In this document: positions 30,742 through 39,485 of the stretch, piece after piece | Layout: the number at the start of each line of letters is the position of its first letter | Numbering within the stretch: the first letter of the stretch is position 1 | Source: Chitinophagales bacterium | GTDB taxonomy: Bacteria > Bacteroidota > Bacteroidia > Chitinophagales > JANQFB01 | DNA: 49,382 nt | Assembly (NCBI GenBank): GCA_028278085.1 | Contig: JANQFB010000301.1 | Location: 1-49,382, forward strand | Reading direction: 5' to 3' | Notes under the pieces: generated by a model | The model's database searches: none | Told to the model about the DNA's origin: nothing | The model's input: only the letters and a program-made list of their open reading frames with translations | Position numbers and translations under genes: made by a program

Positions 30742-31335
30742 ATGCAAGCAAAAAAAACCAAAAACCCCCGCAAGACCAGTAAATACATTCCCTCCTTTAC
30801 CAAAGCCAACTGGACCAGGGCAGGTAAAGAATCCTTATCCAATATCGGATTTACTGTTGTTGGAGGCGGTTTACTGGCCACACTGATAGGGAGACCTTCG
30901 GCATTACTTGGTGCAGGGGTAACCCTTTATGGTTCCCTGATCAAGAATAAACAAATATCATCTGTTGGCGCAGGTATGATGGCAGTAGGATTGGTGCAAA
31001 AACCAATTCCTGCAAATGAAATATTCTCCAAAGACAAAGCTATTGAGCGGGTAAGGAACTTAAAGGACCATGCCATCGCCAACTTGTATTTGGATAAGGT
31101 TGTACCAGGTGCAAAGCCCGCCGAGGAACTCAGTGGGATTTTCCTTCAGCAGACTAACCCCGATGAACCACTGGATTTTTCTGCGTTGGAGCAATTGCAA
31201 GCAGAATTGGCTGAAAATGCTGAGAAAGTGCAAATGCACCTACCGGGAACAAGCGATATAAACGGAACAGAAGTAGGAGCGTTGCCCGATGCCGAAATTT
31301 TGAACATCGATCCGGATGATGATCCAGACTTCTGA
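30742..31335 (+). CDS. Membrane protein, putative virion component
   Basis: Gly-rich hydrophobic segments NIGFTVVGGGLLATLIGRPSALLGAGVTLYG. Confidence 0.45.
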   Translation: MQAKKTKNPRKTSKYIPSFTKANWTRAGKESLSNIGFTVVGGGLLATLIGRPSALLGAGVTLYGSLIKNKQISSVGAGMMAVGLVQKPIPANEIFSKDKAIERVRNLKDHAIANLYLDKVVPGAKPAEELSGIFLQQTNPDEPLDFSALEQLQAELAENAEKVQMHLPGTSDINGTEVGALPDAEILNIDPDDDPDF

Positions 31336-31394
31336 TTATGGAAAAGGACAATTCGACCTTTTATAATTACTTAACTGCTTAAAAATAAGGACAA

Positions 31395-32126
31395 ATGACA
31401 ATCGAAGATTTAGATTTTATCGAACAAACCGAGTTTGACAATCCCGGTGAATTATTAGGGATTGATGGTGCGGACATGAATGCCGAGTTGTTAGGCATTT
31501 TAAACGGACTGGATGCTGTAAAGCGTCAAAGAGTACTCAATTCCCTGAAAAAGCGCAAACGGCCAAGCCGCAAATCAAGGGGCGAAATGGAAAAGTTTTT
31601 CCGGCTATTACCTAAACATATCCGCCAACAACTTCGCAAAGGCCAGCTACGGTTAGCGGACTATGTAATTTATTCCATTAAACCGGCCACTCAAAAAACC
31701 ATCAAGTTCTTTGAACCACAGGATGACAAAAATATCGGACTTCGCAATATTTCCAATGCGAAACTGCCCAAAAACCATGCGTTCATGTGCAGTGGTATTA
31801 TCATGCTCGCCGGTGCCGGTGCGGATAGCACCGAAGATGTGGTCAAATCCAACGAGTACAAAGAGATCGAAGCCGAAAATGCTATTGCCAACGGGGAATT
31901 TTCCTTAAAGGCAAATAAGGTGCAGATCGTTCCGGATACTTCCAACCGGGTGTTTTGTTCAAAGCAAAATACCTTCAACAACCTGGGTTATTACAAACTG
32001 GACAATCCCCGGTTGATAAAGGATGAGGAACCCATTGAGTTTACCGTCGAATTAGGTACGCTGACCGGGATAACCGCTCATACCCATATCTGGACTGGAT
32101 TGGTCGGAACGATCACCACACCATAG
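31395..32126 (+). CDS. Beta-rich protein, candidate major capsid protein
   Basis: Helical N-terminus then ~170-aa beta-strand-rich domain; followed by a strong hairpin; no recognised family. Confidence 0.4.
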   Translation: MTIEDLDFIEQTEFDNPGELLGIDGADMNAELLGILNGLDAVKRQRVLNSLKKRKRPSRKSRGEMEKFFRLLPKHIRQQLRKGQLRLADYVIYSIKPATQKTIKFFEPQDDKNIGLRNISNAKLPKNHAFMCSGIIMLAGAGADSTEDVVKSNEYKEIEAENAIANGEFSLKANKVQIVPDTSNRVFCSKQNTFNNLGYYKLDNPRLIKDEEPIEFTVELGTLTGITAHTHIWTGLVGTITTP

Positions 32127-32152
32127 CCATAATTCTGCCTGTTCGTGTAACC

Positions 32153-32208
32153 ATCAAAGTGCACTGAAGTGTATCCGCCTGGCGGATTCTACTTCGGTGT
32201 GCTTTGAT
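32153..32208 (+). terminator. Long RNA hairpin (18-bp stem with G-U pairs, inner perfect atccgcc-t-ggcggat)
   Basis: atcaaagtgcactgaagt ... acttcggtgtgctttgat with a nested perfect 7-bp stem; no T tract. Confidence 0.7.
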
Positions 32209-32240
32209 AAACTTTCAAAAAATATAAAAATCATTTAGCC

Positions 32241-32630
32241 ATGCCTGATAAAAACCTAACCCGCTTTTTCACCATAAATATTACAGCAGCCGGTATAACG
32301 GTTACAGGTGAATATGAGATTGACGATGACGTGACTAAAGTAAAGGGATTTTGGTTGAGTTCTGACCGTGAAGATTTGCTTTTTTACCGGGGGACTTTGT
32401 ATTTAAAGTTTAACGGCGCAGAATGGGTAGAAGCAGGTACACAGGCAAAGAATTTCATGAATAGCTCCAACGTGGATTATTGGTTAAGGATGTGGCCCTT
32501 TGGAGATGGGACAGCCGATCCCGGTGACCAGGAGATGGCAGTAGACTATACGGATAACGATCACCCAAACACCGTCTTTGAACCATATTCTGTCCATGTA
32601 TTTGTCGAATTTGATATTACTCCTCCATAA
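32241..32630 (+). CDS. Small beta-sandwich-like protein, paralog of 32649 (putative capsid/vertex protein)
   Basis: KVKGFWLSSDREDLLFYRG...DYTDNDHPNTVFEPYSVHVFVEFD. Confidence 0.45.
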   Translation: MPDKNLTRFFTINITAAGITVTGEYEIDDDVTKVKGFWLSSDREDLLFYRGTLYLKFNGAEWVEAGTQAKNFMNSSNVDYWLRMWPFGDGTADPGDQEMAVDYTDNDHPNTVFEPYSVHVFVEFDITPP

Positions 32631-32648
32631 TCACAAAACAACCAAACA

Positions 32649-33044
32649 ATGGGATCAAATAAAATAGTACAGCGCAGGTACGATGTGCAAGTAACAACCG
32701 CAGGACAACAAGTGCAGAACTCCATAACTCTGGATGTTGATGTCGAGAAGATCAAAGGCGTTATGCTGACTTCCGACAGAGAGGACTTGATGTATTTACG
32801 TGGGTCCTTCAAACTGCAAGCCGATGGAAGTGAATGTTTCCCTGATGGGACTCCGGCGAGGGTTATAATGTTCGGTTTAGGTATTGGTCCGGGCAACCGC
32901 TATGAACCGTTGGGCAATGGTTCATTTGACCCTGGTAACATGAATGTGACACTGGACTACAATGACACCAATCACCCACAAGCTGTATTCGAGCCTTATA
33001 CGGTGAGTTTATATATCCATGTGAATTTGGGGGAATTTGCCTAA
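32649..33044 (+). CDS. Small beta-sandwich-like protein, paralog of 32241
   Basis: KIKGVMLTSDREDLMYLRG...DYNDTNHPQAVFEPYTVSLYIHVN. Confidence 0.45.
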   Translation: MGSNKIVQRRYDVQVTTAGQQVQNSITLDVDVEKIKGVMLTSDREDLMYLRGSFKLQADGSECFPDGTPARVIMFGLGIGPGNRYEPLGNGSFDPGNMNVTLDYNDTNHPQAVFEPYTVSLYIHVNLGEFA

Positions 33045-33050
33045 CAGGAG

Positions 33051-33194
33051 ATGAAGCAGAACGAACCAAAACAATTTATTAAGGTAATCACTATTCCTAT
33101 TGTTGCGACAGGCCAGCGAAAGGTTACCCAAATTATCCTTCCACCGACTACCAGGAGGATCATCGGTATTAAAGCAACTGTCAAATTCTTATAG
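33051..33194 (+). CDS. 47-aa protein resembling the N-terminal strands of the 32241/32649 pair (not in ORF track)
   Basis: MKQNEPKQFIKVITIPIVATGQRKVTQIILPPTTRRIIGIKATVKFL. Confidence 0.3.
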   Translation: MKQNEPKQFIKVITIPIVATGQRKVTQIILPPTTRRIIGIKATVKFL

Positions 33195-33202
33195 CTGAGT
33201 GT

Positions 33203-33706
33203 ATGCCAAAGAAAGTAACCATACCCCAAGCATTTCAACCCCAGGTATCACCGATTACCCAAAAATCAGTCATTGACTTGATAGCTTCAATTTACGGATG
33301 TGGGTTAGAGAATCAAAAAGCAACACTATTAAATCAGCAAACCATCCCATTTGTTAACCAAATTATTCAAGCCCCTACCCCTGTAAACACACAACTCCAA
33401 GCCCTTTCATCTCCATTAGTTTTCAACCCTGAAAAAATTGGGGAAATTACTATTTCAGACCTGGATAAAATCATCTATCAGTCCAATGTCATGGATACTG
33501 ATGCGATCCCAATGACATGGGAAGATATGTTCGGTATACCCCGTCATACATTCGGAGCCGGAGAACCCTGGATAACAGGAGGCAAGTTATCAGAACCTTA
33601 TCCTTTAAATATCGAGGATGAGCATGTATTAAATGTCTATTATCTGGATATGCTTCCCACACCTTTCAGGGCGTATGAATTGATCATTGAAGTCTATTAC
33701 GAATAA
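33203..33706 (+). CDS. Hypothetical protein, putative virion component
   Basis: ORF in tight colinear cluster. Confidence 0.4.
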   Translation: MPKKVTIPQAFQPQVSPITQKSVIDLIASIYGCGLENQKATLLNQQTIPFVNQIIQAPTPVNTQLQALSSPLVFNPEKIGEITISDLDKIIYQSNVMDTDAIPMTWEDMFGIPRHTFGAGEPWITGGKLSEPYPLNIEDEHVLNVYYLDMLPTPFRAYELIIEVYYE

Positions 33707-34050
33707 TGGCTACGGCAAGCTCATATAATACCTTCCCATTGATCCCCCGCTTAATGAAAGAAAGGGGATATGCTGAAAATGAATATAAGACTAAGGAAAG
33801 GTACATGGTTCTAAAGCCTAACGCAACACGAACCATCAATGTGCATAATGAGATTTGGTTTATCCATAATGTACCCGATAACATCACTATCAAGTCCCTT
33901 ACCGGATACTTTGACACAGAGGATCAAAACGTCGATGAATTATGTACCGAGTTCAACAGGACATTCGACATTATCAATAAGGCCGGGGCGATCCAACATG
34001 TCATTTTTATTCAAATCATACCCACCAGGAAACGCAATAAAAAAGGTTAA
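33706..34050 (+). CDS. Hypothetical beta-rich protein, putative virion component
   Basis: YMVLKPNATRTINVHNEIWFIHNVPDNITIKSLTGYF; ATG overlaps upstream stop region. Confidence 0.4.
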   Translation: MATASSYNTFPLIPRLMKERGYAENEYKTKERYMVLKPNATRTINVHNEIWFIHNVPDNITIKSLTGYFDTEDQNVDELCTEFNRTFDIINKAGAIQHVIFIQIIPTRKRNKKG

Positions 34051-34055
34051 CGGAC

Positions 34056-34889
34056 ATGGCAGTTCACAAACAAAAGCATGATAACCGGAAGATAAACAGG
34101 ATTAAGGCTTCCATCCAAAATTCTGCTCAGCAGGGTAACCCTCAATATTTTGAGATATGGGTAGATAACATCAAAGTAGTACCCAGAACCCATGACATAA
34201 ACCGTTTTGATTCTTACTCCGAGTATGTCGACGGTGCAACAACAAGCATGGAGATCAAATTGTATCATGGTGATAGCATGAACAATGATAAGCACATTTT
34301 CACATGGGGCGACTCTCTAGCCGATGAAGGTGAATTAAACGGAGCAACGATCAACTCCCAAATTGATGAAAAGTTGAAGGAAGCTAAAAGGCAGTGGGAT
34401 TTTGAACAGCTACAAAAAGACCATGATGAACTAAAGGAAGAATTGGACAAAGCCGATGGCTACATCGAAGAGTTGGAAAAGAAAATACGCGAACTGGAGA
34501 ATGGGCCAAAGGTCAGCACGATTGGAGAATTAGGTTCAGTCATTGCCGAGAGTATGATCCGGAGAAATCCCCAATGGTTAGCCAAGTTGCCCTATGGAGC
34601 AGGAGAAACTTTGGCCGGTATCATCATCGAGGATAACAAGCGGCTGGAACAAGAGGCTGGCCAGGAGCAACAAACAGAAACCGATGCCAGTTTTTCAGAA
34701 CAAACTGAATTCAGCGGTATTGACCCCAAAGACAAACCCTATGTTGACTTTTTAAGGCAGTTAGAGCAGCGTTTCGACCAACAACAGATCGTCAAGGTTA
34801 TGACGATCATAGACCAGTTGGCTAACCACCATGACCAAATTGATATGGTATTCAATTTACTTAACAATAAAACACAGACAGATGCCTAA
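34056..34889 (+). CDS. Beta head plus long coiled-coil protein
   Basis: YFEIWVDNIKVVPRTHDI N-terminus; KDHDELKEELDKADGYIEELEKKIRELEN. Confidence 0.45.
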   Translation: MAVHKQKHDNRKINRIKASIQNSAQQGNPQYFEIWVDNIKVVPRTHDINRFDSYSEYVDGATTSMEIKLYHGDSMNNDKHIFTWGDSLADEGELNGATINSQIDEKLKEAKRQWDFEQLQKDHDELKEELDKADGYIEELEKKIRELENGPKVSTIGELGSVIAESMIRRNPQWLAKLPYGAGETLAGIIIEDNKRLEQEAGQEQQTETDASFSEQTEFSGIDPKDKPYVDFLRQLEQRFDQQQIVKVMTIIDQLANHHDQIDMVFNLLNNKTQTDA

Positions 34890-35067
34890 GTTCACTTACA
34901 AATTTTCGATTGAAGCGCCGGACAAAGATACCGCACAACGCAAAATGTCCGCACTGGCAACACTAGCCAAAAAACTGTCCCTGAAGGAGCTGGAAACTAC
35001 CGCTGATGTATTGGCAAACAAACCGGTCAAGGCAAAGGTGGCTAGAAAGATGTTAAGCACCCTCTAA
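34882..35067 (+). CDS. 61-aa helical protein
   Basis: MPKFTYKFSIEAPDKDTAQRKMSALATLAKKLSLKELETTADVL; internal ATG of the 34831 ORF overlapping upstream stop. Confidence 0.5.
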   Translation: MPKFTYKFSIEAPDKDTAQRKMSALATLAKKLSLKELETTADVLANKPVKAKVARKMLSTL

Positions 35068-35068
35068 G

Positions 35069-35755
35069 ATGATTTTGGAAAAAGCACAAAAGAGGTTGAT
35101 TACCCTGACCGACAAAGAACGGACGATAGCAAAGTATGTCGCATTCGGATTTGCAGGTGTAACGCTTCTAGGTGTTTCCTACCTGACAACGAGGTATTTC
35201 ATTAACAAGGCCAAAGCTGACGCAGCAGAAAAACTAACATTCGAGGAAGGTACCCCCGGATTCTATGCCAAACAACTGGAAATGGCATTTCTCAATGATG
35301 GTTTGCCAGGTACAAATGTTCCATTAGTTCGCAGGGCAATTAGTAAGATCCCCACAAAGGATTTCTGGAAGCAGGTACAAAAGCAATATAAATCCCTTTT
35401 CCGCAAAGTCCTAATTAAACGATTGAGTGAAGAGCTGACCACAACGGAGTATAGCGAAATGGTTTTTATTATCCAGGGCAAGCCTGACAGTATTACAGAT
35501 CCTAAACAATTCAGCCCTTTACTGATCGCCAAACGGTTGAATGCTGCATTTAATTATACAGTATTGGGATTCCCGGCAACTGATGAGGACGGGATAAGAT
35601 CAGCCCTAATCGATGTTCCTTCCAAAGTTGCATGGGAGCAAGTTAAAGATGCCTACCTGACTGAGTTTCAAATACCCCTAATGACAGACCTACGGGATGA
35701 ATTGGAGTTTTGGGAGATTGACGATTACCTGGACATTATCAAAAATAAATCCTAG
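35069..35755 (+). CDS. TM-anchored protein with two annexin-like helical repeats
   Basis: N-terminal TM; two ~70-aa repeats, second LNAAFNYTVLGFPATDEDGIRSALIDVPSKVAWEQVKDAYLTEFQIPLMTDLRDEL. Confidence 0.5.
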   Translation: MILEKAQKRLITLTDKERTIAKYVAFGFAGVTLLGVSYLTTRYFINKAKADAAEKLTFEEGTPGFYAKQLEMAFLNDGLPGTNVPLVRRAISKIPTKDFWKQVQKQYKSLFRKVLIKRLSEELTTTEYSEMVFIIQGKPDSITDPKQFSPLLIAKRLNAAFNYTVLGFPATDEDGIRSALIDVPSKVAWEQVKDAYLTEFQIPLMTDLRDELEFWEIDDYLDIIKNKS

Positions 35756-35760
35756 TACTA

Positions 35761-36701
35761 TGGATATTACACTGACAAAATCATCGAATAAGAAAACCAC
35801 CTTTACCCCTAACAACCTATTTTGGACGCTATTGATTGGGAGTGTCGTGGTGGGTTCAGCAGGTTTAGTAACCTATCTTGTTCTAAAACCCAAGAAAGAT
35901 TCCGGAGTGGATTTTGATCCACCTGGAGGCGATAGTGGTTCTTCATCCGACCCCAACCCACCAAACCTGCCAAAAGGCGATAGCTTTCCCCTAAAAAGAG
36001 GAAGTAAGGGTCCAAGAGTTCAGCGATTGCAATTAGCCCTTATTGCTAAATATGGTCCTTCGATTTTACCCCGTTTCGGAGCGGATTCTGATTTCGGAAA
36101 TGAGACCCAAACAGCTTTACAAATCAAGGGGTTACCAACAGTCATAACGGAAAGTTTCTTCAACAGCTTTGTCAGTAAAAACAGCGGTAGTGATTCAGGT
36201 TCAGGAAGTACTTCCACAGAAAGCCATAAAGCCGCTGGCCGGTTAGCCATTGAACTGTATTATCATGCCCTGAAAAAAAACCATGCTGGGATAATTCAGG
36301 GATTGAAGCGCATTAAAACACCAACGGACTATGTAGCTGTAAGCAACGTGTTTAGGACGAATTACCTAAGAGGTGTAAGGCAAACACTGGTGACTGGATT
36401 GTTGGGAACCTTTCCAAGCGAAGCCCTTAAAGAACCTATCCGAAAAGAGTTTTTGAGAATGGGTTTGATCTATGATGGCAGTAAATGGAGCTTGCCCCCT
36501 CTTAGTGGTTTGTTCGGTTCAGGGCGTACCCTGACCACCTTGCGTATGTCAGAAATTCATGACGGCAGGGGTAACAGTCTCTTTGTGCCGGCAGGAACAA
36601 CTTTAGGAACACCGATCAAAACCTATGCAGGTTACACCCTTTTTAGGACGATTGACAATCATAATTTGATCGTATTATCTAACGATGTAATTGAGCAATA
36701 A
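35761..36701 (+). CDS. TM-anchored peptidoglycan-binding-domain protein with helical annexin-like segment
   Basis: TM near N-terminus; LKRGSKGPRVQRLQLALIAKYGPSILPRFGADSDFGNETQTALQ (PG_binding_1). Confidence 0.6.
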
Positions 36702-36703
36702 CC

Positions 36704-37060
36704 ATGAAGCAGAAACACGTTTTACTAATCCTTATCATTGGCTTGGCATTAAGCCACCTGGTTGTTCATTTCAAACAGGTCAATGAAATAGAATTGCAGC
36801 AGCAATTTTTTACCGATAGCCTGAACGTAATTGATTCCAGTTACAATCTTCAACTGGAGGCATACAAGGCCGAAAACCAAAGGCTTGAAAATCAGATCCT
36901 CAACCTGGACAGTGTGATTGAAAACGAGCTGGTTGAATTAACACCGATTCGTGATAAAATAAGACAGTCGATCAATACGGACTGGAGCAATTTACCCAGG
37001 GATGAAAAGGCTGCCTATGTAGAGTATATCATTAACCGCTACAAATCTAAAACACCATGA
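36704..37060 (+). CDS. Small TM/coiled-coil protein (spanin-like candidate)
   Basis: N-terminal TM then coiled coil. Confidence 0.35.
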   Translation: MKQKHVLLILIIGLALSHLVVHFKQVNEIELQQQFFTDSLNVIDSSYNLQLEAYKAENQRLENQILNLDSVIENELVELTPIRDKIRQSINTDWSNLPRDEKAAYVEYIINRYKSKTP

Positions 37061-37533
37061 AGTACATACTTGTCATACTTTTCATCTTATCCTGGATAAC
37101 CTGCGCAGCGCAGCAAAGCTACATTCAGATCCTACCCAAAGGCAGTACCTATACAGTACCTTTTAATAATGTAGTGGTTATGGATGATACTACCTTTGCC
37201 GGATTCCACTACGCAAAGGATAAGTATGATTCCCTGAAAATAATGCTTGTCCAACTGGATGAAAGGCAAAGAACCGTTGACAGTTTGAACCAGGCCAAAT
37301 CGATCAGACTAAATGAACTGATACGGTTAAAGGATAATCAAATCCTATCTAGTGATAGCACCTACCAAAGAACTAAACAAACCCTGGAATTATGCATAGC
37401 AGATAACGATCAAAAACATACGCAGATCTCTACGCTTTCTACCAGGATTCAAAAGCAAAAGAGTAAGGGTAAAATTTTTGCGATCAGCACCGGGATTCTA
37501 TCAGCTATTATAATCGGATTCATTGCAAAATAG
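37057..37533 (+). CDS. Exported coiled-coil protein with C-terminal TM
   Basis: Signal peptide FILSWITCAAQQ; C-terminal IFAISTGILSAIIIGFIAK. Confidence 0.45.
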   Translation: MKYILVILFILSWITCAAQQSYIQILPKGSTYTVPFNNVVVMDDTTFAGFHYAKDKYDSLKIMLVQLDERQRTVDSLNQAKSIRLNELIRLKDNQILSSDSTYQRTKQTLELCIADNDQKHTQISTLSTRIQKQKSKGKIFAISTGILSAIIIGFIAK

Positions 37534-37535
37534 GA

Positions 37536-37751
37536 ATGAAAATATCGGACAATACCATTGTTGCCGGTGTTGCCCTTACCGGTTCATTGAGCGCCTATTT
37601 TTGGGCCAAAAAGCATGATCCGGACAACAGGATTCCTTTAATGCTTATTGCAGGTTTTGTAGGCAAATGGTTAGGTGAAAACCTGGTAGAATCCCGGAGG
37701 CAAACCGATGTTATTCAGCACAAGCGCAGGCGAAGAAAAGTAAGGACTTGA
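37536..37751 (+). CDS. Small membrane protein with basic tail
   Basis: Hydrophobic segments; QHKRRRRKVRT. Confidence 0.4.
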   Translation: MKISDNTIVAGVALTGSLSAYFWAKKHDPDNRIPLMLIAGFVGKWLGENLVESRRQTDVIQHKRRRRKVRT

Positions 37752-37755
37752 AACA

Positions 37756-38523
37756 GTGGCTAAGAAAAAGGCACATGAACTTAATAAGGAAATCGAAGTA
37801 TTCATGGATACCAAAGTCGGGGGTAGTGATTTTTACACCCGCGATGAAATTGAGTTTGTGAAGCAATATTCAGGCAGTGGTGGATTGGTAAGCGCAGGAG
37901 CAACAGGCAGGGGAATATTACATGAATATTATACAGACCAACAGATTGCAAAAGACATGTGGGATATAGCATCAGCGTACGGATTTATTGGCGGAAATGT
38001 GCTGGAGCCGAGTGCAGGCGTTGGCCGCTTAATAAAGGATGCCCCGGACTATCTCAAAGTGTGGGGGTTTGAGATCAACAAGTATGCAGCCAGGATAGCT
38101 GAATTGGCTCATTTGGGAGCAACAGTTTACCCCAGGCATTTTGAAACTGCTTTTATGGCAGAACCCCGGTACAGGACAAGGATAAAAGGTGATAAGCTGA
38201 CAAGTTTGGAAGGATACCCGTTTAGCCTGATAATCTCCAATCCTCCCTTCGGTGTACACAAGAATTTTTTTAGTGGCTTTTTCAAACGTCCAAAATTCAA
38301 ATGGATAGAACACTTTTTTATGTACTACGGCATGAAGCTACTGAAACCAGGAGGATTATTAGTGTATTTAACCAACAGCAATTTCATGCGAAATGGTAAT
38401 ACCCATGACCAAGCTAAAAAGGACTTGGAAGGGATCACCGAGTTCGTGGATGCCGTTAGGATCGGTTCAGTATTCAATACTACCGATGCCCCGGTAGATA
38501 TTTTAGTATGGCGCAGAATATAA
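37756..38523 (+). CDS. N6-adenine-type DNA methyltransferase (GTG start)
   Basis: NVLEPSAGVGRLIKD motif I; LIISNPPFGVHKNFF motif IV. Confidence 0.85.
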   Translation: MAKKKAHELNKEIEVFMDTKVGGSDFYTRDEIEFVKQYSGSGGLVSAGATGRGILHEYYTDQQIAKDMWDIASAYGFIGGNVLEPSAGVGRLIKDAPDYLKVWGFEINKYAARIAELAHLGATVYPRHFETAFMAEPRYRTRIKGDKLTSLEGYPFSLIISNPPFGVHKNFFSGFFKRPKFKWIEHFFMYYGMKLLKPGGLLVYLTNSNFMRNGNTHDQAKKDLEGITEFVDAVRIGSVFNTTDAPVDILVWRRI

Positions 38524-38942
38524 ATTCCGATATGAAAGAACCCACTGTAATAAGAAGATTTGTTGGCCCTAATGAAGATTGGGTTCCTATCTCAAAGAAA
38601 GAAGTCATTGGGGATCTGGAAGGTGCAGGGTATTGGGCAGAAGGTACAACATGGGATATGCTTTTGGATGGACACCAGTTGTGGACCCCCCATGCCCAAT
38701 ACAAGATCAAAGTAGAAGGGTTGGGCGCAATAGATGGCCCTAAAGACATCGATACGGAATTTAGATTGGAGATCAAACGCAATTTGGATAAGTGCAATAA
38801 ATCCGCTACTCCAAAAGTGTGCGAAAAGATACAATCACAAAATGGCTATACATGGGTAGAAGCAACCATAGCCAAAATAATGATTAATGACCAGGTATCT
38901 GCCGGTACTGCAATTGTAGCCATAGAAACTGACTACCTATAA
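38508..38942 (+). CDS. Hypothetical protein
   Basis: Overlaps MTase 3' end by 16 nt. Confidence 0.45.
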   Translation: MAQNINSDMKEPTVIRRFVGPNEDWVPISKKEVIGDLEGAGYWAEGTTWDMLLDGHQLWTPHAQYKIKVEGLGAIDGPKDIDTEFRLEIKRNLDKCNKSATPKVCEKIQSQNGYTWVEATIAKIMINDQVSAGTAIVAIETDYL

Positions 38943-39475
38943 TGACTAAGCCCCAAAATATAAAACCTCCTTCCTGGTGGAGATCACGGTTCCTGGTCCT
39001 GGATGATTTGTTAGGGGAGTTAAACCAGGAAATCAAACAAGCCGAGGCTAAAGACGACAAGCCGCTTTTAAGGAAGCTCAGTATTGAAATAGCAACACAC
39101 AGGCAGGGAAGGATACCCGACAGAATGAGAAATGGCAAAAATATCGAGGGATTAATTGACGAGAAATTCCAATCGCGATATCCCGATGTTCACGGCCAGG
39201 TGGAAGCAAGGAAAGCAGACATAGTAGACGTGCCCTTATCATTCTCCGAAATAACAAAATATAACACCTGGTTTGAAATGAACCCGGATAGAGTAGCAGG
39301 AACGGAAGTAATTACTACCTCTAGGAATTTCCCTATTCAGATCAAAACAAAAAGAAGCGATATCGACCGTGTTTTAAAGGTCATATTGAATTTAAAGGAG
39401 GATACTATCAACCTGCTATTACTCAAAAGTAAATCACTGAAGTTGAAGCTAAGTTTAGCCCAATTAGAAATATAA
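38942..39475 (+). CDS. Hypothetical protein with K/L-rich C-terminal tail
   Basis: C-terminus LLLKSKSLKLKLSLAQLEI. Confidence 0.45.
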   Translation: MTKPQNIKPPSWWRSRFLVLDDLLGELNQEIKQAEAKDDKPLLRKLSIEIATHRQGRIPDRMRNGKNIEGLIDEKFQSRYPDVHGQVEARKADIVDVPLSFSEITKYNTWFEMNPDRVAGTEVITTSRNFPIQIKTKRSDIDRVLKVILNLKEDTINLLLLKSKSLKLKLSLAQLEI

Positions 39476-39485
39476 ATACCCGGTT

